The translations under genes were made by a program, and so were the position numbers. The notes under the pieces are model-generated. The model did not search any database. It saw only the letters and a program-made list of their open reading frames with translations, and was not told the origin of the DNA. Shown here in pieces: positions 44,805 to 52,306 of a stretch of 64,000 nucleotides of DNA; position 1 is the first letter of the stretch; each line of letters starts with the position of its first letter. Source of the DNA: Duganella guangzhouensis (lineage in GTDB: Bacteria; Pseudomonadota; Gammaproteobacteria; Burkholderiales; Burkholderiaceae_D); contig NZ_WKJK01000004.1 of assembly GCF_009674535.1 (NCBI RefSeq), forward strand, positions 124,001-188,000, given 5' to 3'.

Positions 44805-47246
44805 ATGGATCTCAGCATGTCCGCATCAGGTTTTCCTGCTTTACGTCCTTTAGCGCTCACGCTTGGCTTGCTGCTGGCAGGTGCCGCTGCGGCGCAAACG
44901 CCGACGCAGCGCTTCGATATTGCGCCCGGCCCACTTGGATCTGTATTACGCCAGTTTGCGGATCAGGCCAATATTCTGCTGTCGTCGGATGCCCGGCTGG
45001 TCCAGGATAAAACCAGCGCGGGCTTGCATCTGGTGGCCACCCCATCGCAAGGCCTGGCGCAGCTATTGAGCGGCAGCGGTTTAACCGCAGTGGCTCAGGC
45101 CGACGGCAGCTTTGTACTCCGTCCGGCAGCACCTGCAAAGGTCGACGCGCCCCCCAAGACCGTGACCGCCATCGAGTCGCTGCCGATGGCGGAAGTGGTG
45201 GTACTAGGCGAACGTTCGACCCAGCCAGACGGTAGCTACCGGCCAGTGCCCAGTAAATCCGCGTTGCATTCCGACATGAGCACGCTGGATGCGCCCCAGG
45301 TGCTGAACGTGGTTGCGGCCCAGGTGATTAGCGATCAGCGGCCGCGTAATCTGGATGATGCGCTTGCTAACGTTAGCGGCATTACTCAAGGTAATACCTT
45401 GGCCAGCACCCAGGACACCATCATGAAGCGAGGTTTTGGCGGTAATCGCGATGGATCGATCATGCACAACGGCATGCCGCTGGTGCAGGGGCGTGGCATG
45501 AATGCGGCGGCCGAGAGTGTCGAGGTGTTGAAGGGGCCGGCCTCGCTGTTGTACGGCATCATGGACCCTGGCGGCGTGATCAATGTCGTGAGTAAAAAGC
45601 CGCTGCAGGAACAGATCACCAGCTTGTCGCTGCTGGGCTCAACTTATGGTCGAGGCAAGAATGGCGGCGGCATAACGCTCGACAGCACCGGTCCGCTCGC
45701 CGAGACCGGCCTGAACTATCGTGTCATCGTCGATCATCTCAACGAAGACTATTGGCGCAACTTCGGCCGCCATCGAGAGACCTTGTTCGCGCCGTCGCTG
45801 GCCTGGTACGGCAAGGATACCCAGCTGCTGCTGTCCTATGAGCATCGGCAGTTCCTTTACCCTTTCGACCGTGGCACCGCACTGGATCCACGTACCAACG
45901 CCCCGCTGGACATCCCGATCACGCGTCGCCTGGACGAACCCTTTAATGAAATGGACGGCCGCTCCGACCTTGCCCAACTCACGCTGGACCGGCAGTTGAA
46001 CCAGTATTGGAAGGCCCATCTTGGCGTCAGCTACAATCGTGAGACCTACGATGCCAATCAGTTGCGCGTCAACGGCATCAACGTTGCCACCAGCACGCTG
46101 GTGCGCAGCAACGATGCCACGCATGGTGCGATCTCGACCGACAGCTACGGCTTGTTCTACCTGCAAGGCGCGCTGGACCTGGCGGGCTTGCACCACGAGA
46201 TGCAAATCGGCAGTGATATCGAATACCGCCGCATCTTTCGCGCTGACTTGTTGCGACAGGCCACCACCAGCATTTTCTCTTACCTGAATCCGGTGTACGG
46301 CACCGAGTCGCCATCGGCAACTGTTTCCGCAAGCGATAGCGACCAAAGCGACCAGCTGCATGATCGCTCGATATTCGCGCAAGACAGTATTTACCTGACC
46401 GAGCGCTGGATTGTCTCGGTCGGCGGGCGTTATCAGGAGTATCGCCAGATCGCCGGGAGAGGCCGCCCATTCTCAGCCAACACCAATACCGACAGTTCGA
46501 AATGGCTACCTAAAGTGGGCCTGGTGCACAAGGTGACGCCGATCTGGTCCTTATACGCCAGCTACACCGAGTCACTCAAGCCAGCCTCCACCATCGCACC
46601 GCTGAGCACCGGCGTGGTGATCGATTCCGCCGTGCTGCCGGAGCAGGCTAGAACCTGGGAGGCCGGCGCCAAATTTGCCGATCCCGCCGGCTTTTCGGGC
46701 AGCGTGGCGCTATTCAATATCGACAAGCAGAACGTGCTGGTCTCGCAATTCAACGATGTTACGAAGCTGACGGATTGGCGCGCCGCTGGCGCAGCGCGTT
46801 CGCGTGGACTGGAGGCCGATATTTCCGGCCGCCTCAGTCAGAACTGGAATCTCATCGGTGGCGTTGCCTACACCGATGCCGTCACCACCCGCGATCCGCT
46901 CTATCGGGGCTTCCGCTTATGGAACGTCGCACGCCAGACCGCTGCGCTGTCGGTGGCGTATGACGCCGGCAAGGTGTTTGGAGGCGACAAACTGCGCGGC
47001 GGCCTCGGCGCCCACTATGTTGGCAAGCGTGCCGGCGATTCGGCCAACAGCTTCATCCTGCCGGCCTATACCGTGGCCGATGCGTTTGCCACTTACGACA
47101 CGCGCATCGGCGGCCGCAACGTGCGCTTCCAGCTGAATGTGAAGAACCTGTTCGACCGGCATTACTATCCATCCAGCGTGAATAAGTACTTCGTGTCGGT
47201 CGGCGACAGCCGACAGGTTTCCTTATTGACCACGCTGGACTTTTAA
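44805..47246 (+). CDS. TonB-dependent siderophore receptor with STN signalling domain (FecA/FpvA type)
   Basis: 813 residues. Signal peptide (LALTLGLLLAGAAAAQ), then a secretin/TonB short N-terminal domain (QRFDIAPGPLGSVLRQFADQ, residues about 35-110), which signals to FecR. Plug: QVISDQRPRNLDDALANVSG, DTIMKRGFGGNRDGSIMHNG, ESVEVLKGPASLLYGIMDPG. The barrel ends VSLLTTLDF. It is followed by a FecI-type sigma factor and FecR, so receptor, anti-sigma and sigma form a cell-surface signalling unit. Ligand unknown. Confidence 0.95.
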   Translation: MDLSMSASGFPALRPLALTLGLLLAGAAAAQTPTQRFDIAPGPLGSVLRQFADQANILLSSDARLVQDKTSAGLHLVATPSQGLAQLLSGSGLTAVAQADGSFVLRPAAPAKVDAPPKTVTAIESLPMAEVVVLGERSTQPDGSYRPVPSKSALHSDMSTLDAPQVLNVVAAQVISDQRPRNLDDALANVSGITQGNTLASTQDTIMKRGFGGNRDGSIMHNGMPLVQGRGMNAAAESVEVLKGPASLLYGIMDPGGVINVVSKKPLQEQITSLSLLGSTYGRGKNGGGITLDSTGPLAETGLNYRVIVDHLNEDYWRNFGRHRETLFAPSLAWYGKDTQLLLSYEHRQFLYPFDRGTALDPRTNAPLDIPITRRLDEPFNEMDGRSDLAQLTLDRQLNQYWKAHLGVSYNRETYDANQLRVNGINVATSTLVRSNDATHGAISTDSYGLFYLQGALDLAGLHHEMQIGSDIEYRRIFRADLLRQATTSIFSYLNPVYGTESPSATVSASDSDQSDQLHDRSIFAQDSIYLTERWIVSVGGRYQEYRQIAGRGRPFSANTNTDSSKWLPKVGLVHKVTPIWSLYASYTESLKPASTIAPLSTGVVIDSAVLPEQARTWEAGAKFADPAGFSGSVALFNIDKQNVLVSQFNDVTKLTDWRAAGAARSRGLEADISGRLSQNWNLIGGVAYTDAVTTRDPLYRGFRLWNVARQTAALSVAYDAGKVFGGDKLRGGLGAHYVGKRAGDSANSFILPAYTVADAFATYDTRIGGRNVRFQLNVKNLFDRHYYPSSVNKYFVSVGDSRQVSLLTTLDF

Positions 47247-47299
47247 GCGTGCGTACTTTTTAGGCAAACGGGTTATTTACAGGTGCGGTGGTTTTGTGT

Positions 47300-47318
47300 G
47301 AGAATGATTATCATTTCC
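47300..47318. promoter_or_regulatory. Fur box upstream of the fecI-like gene
   Basis: GAGAATGATTATCATTTCC agrees with the Fur consensus over most of its 19 positions, including the core AATGATTATCATT. It lies between the receptor and the sigma factor, 20 bp before the GTG start, so the sigma-fecR unit has its own iron-controlled promoter. Confidence 0.8.
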
Positions 47319-47337
47319 TTCCAGTCTCCGAGTCGCT

Positions 47338-47853
47338 GTGTTGATCGCCCGCCACCCTGTCCACAAGGATGCCTTTTCTGAAGTCTATCGGGAGCACCAC
47401 GGCTGGCTGTTTCATTGGCTGTGGCGCAAGCTTGGCTGCCGCAGCGGCGCCGCCGACTTAACCCAGGATACTTTCGTTCGCGTCTTGTCGGCCGATACCG
47501 CAGCGGACTTACGCGAACCACGCGCCTATTTGAGCAGGGTGGCCAGCAACTTGCTGGCCAATCACTGGCGTCACGTGGCGCTGGAACGCGAATATCTGGC
47601 CGCGTTAGCGGCGCAGCCCGAGTTGCTGGCACCATCGCCGGAAGAGCAGGCCACCATGATGGACACTTTGCGCCGGCTCGACGATATGTTGCGCGGCCTG
47701 TCCGATAAAGCGCGCCAGGTGTTTCTGCTGTCGCAGCTGGAAGGAATGCCGTACGCGGCGATCGCATCCCAAATGAGTATTTCCGAGCGTATGGTCAAAA
47801 AATATATGGCACAGGCCATGTTCCAGTGTGCCTTGATGGCCGACGCGCCATGA
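47338..47853 (+). CDS. fecI: ECF sigma factor, FecI type
   Basis: 171 residues from GTG 47338; a TTG follows immediately. Region 2: FSEVYREHHGWLFHWLWRKL, SGAADLTQDTFVRVL. Region 4: LSDKARQVFLLSQLEGMPYA, SQMSISERMVKKYMAQAMFQ. It resembles the sigma factor at 11774 but is a distinct protein. Its stop codon overlaps the fecR start as ATGA. It should direct transcription of the receptor gene upstream. Confidence 0.92.
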   Translation: MLIARHPVHKDAFSEVYREHHGWLFHWLWRKLGCRSGAADLTQDTFVRVLSADTAADLREPRAYLSRVASNLLANHWRHVALEREYLAALAAQPELLAPSPEEQATMMDTLRRLDDMLRGLSDKARQVFLLSQLEGMPYAAIASQMSISERMVKKYMAQAMFQCALMADAP

Positions 47854-48812
47854 CCCAGTCGCGCCAACAGCATGCCGCGCTACGGCAGGCCGCTGAATGG
47901 TTTGCCAAGTTGCAGGCAGAGGATGTGGCGGCATTCGAACGCGCGCAATGGCAGCAGTGGATCAACGCCGCGCCGGAGCACAGGCTGGCCTGGGAGAAGA
48001 TCCAGGCGGTGAGCCGTGAATTCGCCATCCTTCCTGCCAAGCCCGCATTGGCCGCACTCAATCAACCACAAGCTCGCCGCTCGGCGGTAAAGAAACTGTT
48101 AGTGCTGGCGTCGACCGTAGCGCTGGGTACTGCCGTGATGCGGCGCGAAAGCCGCGACTACCTGCTGGCGATGACGGCGGGCGAACGCACCGCAGTTGGC
48201 GAGATGCGGCAACTCGCGCTGGCGGATGGTTCGGTGTTGTGGATGAATACCGACAGCGCGCTCGACATTGATTTCGCGCCAGGCCTGCGCCGCGTCGTAC
48301 TGCAGCGGGGCGAAATCCTCATGCGCAGCGGCCATCGTCCTGTGCCAGAGTCCGGACCGCTGGTGGTTGATTTACCAGGTAGTCGTCTGACCGCTTTGGG
48401 GACGCGCTTTCGCGTGCATCGCGATAACTCCAGCTCGCTTTTAGCGGTGTACGAAGGAAAGGTCAGCATCGACCAGGTGAATGGCGGATCTCGAATAGTG
48501 GAGGCCGGCACGCAACTGCAATTTAACCCCGACTGGATCGGTGACGCCAAACCAACGGATGAGCAGCAAAGCGCCTGGATCCGCAAGCGCCTTAGTGTGG
48601 ACCGCATGCGGCTGGACGATTTCATCGCCACTTTGGCCCGCTATCGCAAGGGCCATCTTGGCTGCAATCCCGACATTGGCGATTTGCTGCTCACTGGCAG
48701 CTATCCGTTGGATGATACTGATCGCATTCTGGCCGCACTGGAGAAATCTCTACCAGTGCGGGTAGACCGATTGATGCCTTGGTGGGTGACCTTGGAACCA
48801 GTCTCTACATAG
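47850..48812 (+). CDS. fecR: FecR-type transmembrane sigma regulator
   Basis: 320 residues from ATG 47850. N-terminal cytoplasmic domain binding sigma (AAEWFAKLQAEDVAAFERAQ, WINAAPEHRLAWEKIQAVS), one weak hydrophobic stretch near residue 90 (VKKLLVLASTVALGTAV), and the periplasmic FecR domain (ALADGSVLWMNTDSALDIDF, GSRLTALGTRFRVHRD). The C-terminal end (LGCNPDIGDLLLTGSYPLDD) contacts the receptor STN domain. It overlaps the next gene's 3' end by 8 bp, convergent. Confidence 0.93.
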   Translation: MTQSRQQHAALRQAAEWFAKLQAEDVAAFERAQWQQWINAAPEHRLAWEKIQAVSREFAILPAKPALAALNQPQARRSAVKKLLVLASTVALGTAVMRRESRDYLLAMTAGERTAVGEMRQLALADGSVLWMNTDSALDIDFAPGLRRVVLQRGEILMRSGHRPVPESGPLVVDLPGSRLTALGTRFRVHRDNSSSLLAVYEGKVSIDQVNGGSRIVEAGTQLQFNPDWIGDAKPTDEQQSAWIRKRLSVDRMRLDDFIATLARYRKGHLGCNPDIGDLLLTGSYPLDDTDRILAALEKSLPVRVDRLMPWWVTLEPVST

Positions 48813-50916
48813 CCAGCTTTGCGGTCAGGAGAAACGTCCGCGGGCTGCCGAAAGTGATCAGTGTCGCGGCCGGCGTCGTGCCCTGGATGTATTCCTTGTC
48901 GAACAGGTTCTTGATACTAAAGTTCACACTCCAGGCACCTGCCTCATATCCGGCATTCGCGTCGAACACGGTGTGTTCGGCCAGAGCGACATAGTTGACA
49001 CCCCGTTGTGCCGTGCGAGCACTCTGGAAGCGCGCATTCGCGCCCGCGTTCCAACCCATTTTGTTGGGGCTGAAATAGTATCGGGTGAATAATCCAACCG
49101 AATTCTTAGGAACAAGATTGATCCGCTTGCCGATATCGCTCGTGGTCAGGCTCTCGGTCGTCTTCGCGAACGGAATGTAACTATAGGACGCGGACATATT
49201 CCATTGCTTGGTCAGCGAGGCCGCGACTTCAGCTTCGAAACCTTTGGTGACCTGTTCGCCAGTCTGCACCGAGTAACCCAGGGTGGCATCGCTTTCCGTG
49301 ACGTTTTGGCGCGTCAGATCATAGGCTGAGACATAGCCCTGCAAGCGTTGCTCATACCCTTGGAACTTCATGCCGACTTCGGTCTGTTTGCCGGTTTCGG
49401 GCTTTAACAAGGTGCCATTGGCGCCCAGATCGGTTCCCGGCATGAACGACGTCGCATAGCTGGCATACGGCGCGAAGGCATCGTTGATGCGGTACATCAG
49501 CGAGGCATTGCCGGTGAAGGCCGTATTCGAGTTGATCGCATCGGCGCCGCCCAGCAGATGCTGCACCTTCACCCGCGCCCAGTCCTGGCGGCCGGACAAG
49601 CCAACGATCCAGCGATTGTCGATCTTGATCGTATTGCGCAGGTACAGGCCGATATCTTGCGTGTAGGTCACGTCGCGAGATGGCGTTCCCAGCTTGATCG
49701 ACGTGATGCCATACACCAGCGTGTCGGCGTTGAGTGCATTCACACTGTCAACGCGCTGATAGTAATCGCTGCGTTCCCGCATCGTGTCGAGACCGGTGAC
49801 GATGTCGTACTTGACCCGGCCGAAATCGAAACTGCGTTGGAAGTAATTGTCCATCGCTACATTCAGATCCTGCTTGTCCTGGTTGTTGATTTGTCGCGCG
49901 ACGAGGGGGAACTTGGCCGCGCCGGCGGCAAACACCGAGTTGGTCCAGCTGCTGCCGCTGGTAACGGTCAGGTTTTGTTTAAAGGTCCAGCCGTCGCTGA
50001 AATAGTGCGTGTAGTTGCTGCCCAAGCGGTAGACGTCAACCTTGTATGGCCGATCCGGCTCACCGACAAAGATGCTGCGCCCATATTTCTCCGACCAGTT
50101 CAGCGGAACCCCCTGGTTGCGGATGTACTCGCGGTGCTGGTAGCTGGCAATCACCGACAGCTCATTGCTGGCATTCAGATCGAAGTTGTATGACCCTGCC
50201 ACGTACTGGCTCTTGAAGTACACATGGTCGGTTGGGTCATTCTGATCGGACACATGCGCCACCAGGCGATACGCGCCTTTGCTACTGCCCTTGGGGGCAA
50301 CGTTCAGATCGATGGTGGCGTCTTTCTGATCATAGCTACCGTAGCTCAGACCAGCGTTGAAGAAGCTGTCCGCTTGCGGGCGCTTGGTGGTCAGATTGAC
50401 CAGACCGCCAGGCAGCGCCATGCCAAAGCCGACCGAGGTCGGGCCTTTGACGACCTCGATGGAACTCAGGCCAAAGATATCCTCGGCGCGCAGCACGTTG
50501 GTGGAATTTTGCGTCCGCAGTCCATCGACATACGTCTGTGCCGAGGAAATCTGCCCGCGAATCATAAAGTCATCCCAGCCGCGTCGGCCATAGGCGCCGC
50601 TGGTGACGCCGGCCACGCCATCCAGCGCCTCCGCGACCGATTTGGCCTGCCGTTCCTCGATCTGCTGCCCGGTGACCACGGTGACCGACTGCGCTGTCTC
50701 GAATAAAGAGGCATCCGATCGCAACACGCTCGGGGCGGTGCGTGCCGTGTAGTCGTGTTCGTTGTCCTGTTTTTTCTCCCCCAGGACCTGGATGCGAGGG
50801 AGTACCGAGTCTGCCTGATCGTTGCTTTGCGCCCGTGCTGACATCGGCAAGGCGGCCGACATCAACGAGATGCCAAGAAGCACGTGCGTCCGGCGTTGGG
50901 ATAATTTGTTAGTCAT
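48805..50916 (-). CDS. TonB-dependent siderophore receptor
   Basis: 703 residues from ATG 50916, preceded by GGAAC; an ATG at 50928 is possible. Signal peptide LLGISLMSAALPMSARAQ, no STN domain, plug with FETAQSVTVVTGQQIEERQA, DDFMIRGQISSAQTYVDGL and SIEVVKGPTSVGFGMALPGG; the barrel ends FLLTAKLAM. It belongs to the ferrichrome/hydroxamate-type receptors (TIGR01783 group). The gene for an exported protein lies directly upstream on the same strand, 51 bp away. Substrate unknown. Confidence 0.93.
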   Translation of the reverse strand: MTNKLSQRRTHVLLGISLMSAALPMSARAQSNDQADSVLPRIQVLGEKKQDNEHDYTARTAPSVLRSDASLFETAQSVTVVTGQQIEERQAKSVAEALDGVAGVTSGAYGRRGWDDFMIRGQISSAQTYVDGLRTQNSTNVLRAEDIFGLSSIEVVKGPTSVGFGMALPGGLVNLTTKRPQADSFFNAGLSYGSYDQKDATIDLNVAPKGSSKGAYRLVAHVSDQNDPTDHVYFKSQYVAGSYNFDLNASNELSVIASYQHREYIRNQGVPLNWSEKYGRSIFVGEPDRPYKVDVYRLGSNYTHYFSDGWTFKQNLTVTSGSSWTNSVFAAGAAKFPLVARQINNQDKQDLNVAMDNYFQRSFDFGRVKYDIVTGLDTMRERSDYYQRVDSVNALNADTLVYGITSIKLGTPSRDVTYTQDIGLYLRNTIKIDNRWIVGLSGRQDWARVKVQHLLGGADAINSNTAFTGNASLMYRINDAFAPYASYATSFMPGTDLGANGTLLKPETGKQTEVGMKFQGYEQRLQGYVSAYDLTRQNVTESDATLGYSVQTGEQVTKGFEAEVAASLTKQWNMSASYSYIPFAKTTESLTTSDIGKRINLVPKNSVGLFTRYYFSPNKMGWNAGANARFQSARTAQRGVNYVALAEHTVFDANAGYEAGAWSVNFSIKNLFDKEYIQGTTPAATLITFGSPRTFLLTAKLAM

Positions 50917-50967
50917 TGCGAGTTCCATCTGTTGTTACCGAGAATAGTGAATAAGAATGTGGTGGAG

Positions 50968-51684
50968 TTAGTGCGATCCCATCGCCCAATCAACGGCGGC
51001 GTCGAACAGCTTGAGTCCGGAAGGGGAAAGATTGGTGAAGGTTTCGTTATCGAGGAAAAACATGACCCGACGCGCGGGGGCCAGCGACTCGTAGTCCATG
51101 GTGGCGCCCTTTTCATAGCCGAAAATGACGGCTTTATCCGGCTGGCCATATACCGTAGCGATGGTGGCGGCACCTAGACCGGGTTTGCCCCAGTTCATTG
51201 CAGCAGGCTTTTCGTAGACATTGAGCACGCCGGCCGGCAGCCCCGCTGCCAATGGATGCGGCGCATTGACCAGCCATACGTAGCGTTCTTTTTCCACCTT
51301 GCCGAAATCGGTGTCGGCACGCTTGGCGGTCATGCCCAGGTCGTCGAGCAGGTCGCTTTCCCAGGTGAGCATGGGCGCGGTCACGTTACGATATGCGCCC
51401 AGCAGATCGCGCGATCGAACCGTGGAGGAGAGGATGACCAGGTCGGTGTCCAGCGCGGCATCGATCGGATCGTATTGGCTGTGCACGGTGACGGCATAGC
51501 CGCGTGATGCCAGGTGTTGCTGTATCTTTTGATCGATAGGCAGGCTCTTGCCTTCCATGCGCACGACCAGCAGCACTTTCTTGAGGCCGGCAGAAGGGAC
51601 GGTTTGGCTCTCGCCGGCAAACGCATTGCTCAGCAGGATCAGGGGAATGAGTAGCAGGGAGGAGAGGAACTTGAGTGGTTTCAT
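50968..51684 (-). CDS. Exported protein of unknown function, upstream of a TonB receptor
   Basis: 238 residues from ATG 51684. Signal peptide MKPLKFLSSLLLIPLILLSN with a FAG/ES cleavage site. The mature part has a Rossmann-like order (KKVLLVVRMEGKSLPIDQKI, DLVILSSTVRSRDLLGAY, APMLTWESDLLDDLGMTAKR) and ends FDAAVDWAMGSH, recalling ThuA/glutamine-amidotransferase-like folds without an evident nucleophile. Probably periplasmic and co-transcribed with the receptor. Similarity is by eye only. Confidence 0.6.
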   Translation of the reverse strand: MKPLKFLSSLLLIPLILLSNAFAGESQTVPSAGLKKVLLVVRMEGKSLPIDQKIQQHLASRGYAVTVHSQYDPIDAALDTDLVILSSTVRSRDLLGAYRNVTAPMLTWESDLLDDLGMTAKRADTDFGKVEKERYVWLVNAPHPLAAGLPAGVLNVYEKPAAMNWGKPGLGAATIATVYGQPDKAVIFGYEKGATMDYESLAPARRVMFFLDNETFTNLSPSGLKLFDAAVDWAMGSH

Positions 51685-51952
51685 GTGTTTTTCGCAATCT
51701 GAATGACGCAAGGAAGAAAATCTTCCTCGATGGTCCCTTTGACACATCAGAATTAAAAAAGGGAACCTGTCAGACCGACAACGAGATTAGGCGATTCGTG
51801 CAATTTCCTATACACTGCCGCTTCCACTTCAGTACTTTGTCACCGTCCTGTTTCTTTCCTGTCCCGGCCGCCTGGCCGCTTCTGTCCGATCCTCGACCAC
51901 TGGCTCTCTACTTGAGAACTGGGTTTGTTCGTCTACAAAAAAGGATTAGCAC

Positions 51953-52003
51953 ATGAATACACGCACTGGAACGCTCCAATTTTTACTGGCACGGGAGGCG
52001 TAA
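51953..52003 (+). CDS. Possible 16-residue leader peptide of infA
   Basis: ATG 51953 with SD AAGGAT nine bases before; encodes MNTRTGTLQFLLAREA and stops 3 bp before the infA ATG. The infA SD (GGGAGG) is inside this frame, so ribosomes translating the leader would cover it. Could be translational coupling or chance. Confidence 0.35.
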   Translation: MNTRTGTLQFLLAREA

Positions 52004-52006
52004 GCG

Positions 52007-52273
52007 ATGGCTAAAGAAGATCTGATTGAAATGTCTGGCGTGGTTCAGGAAGTACTGCCGGACAGCCGCTACCGCGTCGAACTGGAAAATGGCCATCTGC
52101 TGATCGCGTACGCGGCCGGCCGGATGAAAAAGAATTTCATCCGCATCCTGGCCGGCGATCGCGTCACGCTGGAATTGTCGGCGTATGACCTGAGCAAGGG
52201 CCGCATCACCTTCCGCCACCTCGATACGCCCAAACAGGCGAAGCCACGCCGGACCTTCCGGCCCAGCCGCTGA
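52007..52273 (+). CDS. infA: Translation initiation factor IF-1
   Basis: 88 residues (usual 72) with a basic C-terminal tail ([13 protein letters not shown]). The S1-like OB fold is clear: [60 protein letters not shown]. It binds the ribosomal A site with IF-2 and IF-3. Betaproteobacteria often have two infA copies, one in a ribosomal-protein operon; this is likely the stand-alone copy, given the non-ribosomal neighbours. SD GGGAGG. Confidence 0.94.
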   Translation: MAKEDLIEMSGVVQEVLPDSRYRVELENGHLLIAYAAGRMKKNFIRILAGDRVTLELSAYDLSKGRITFRHLDTPKQAKPRRTFRPSR

Positions 52274-52306
52274 TAGCCAGCGCGGCACGGCTCGCGCCGC
52301 GCCTCG

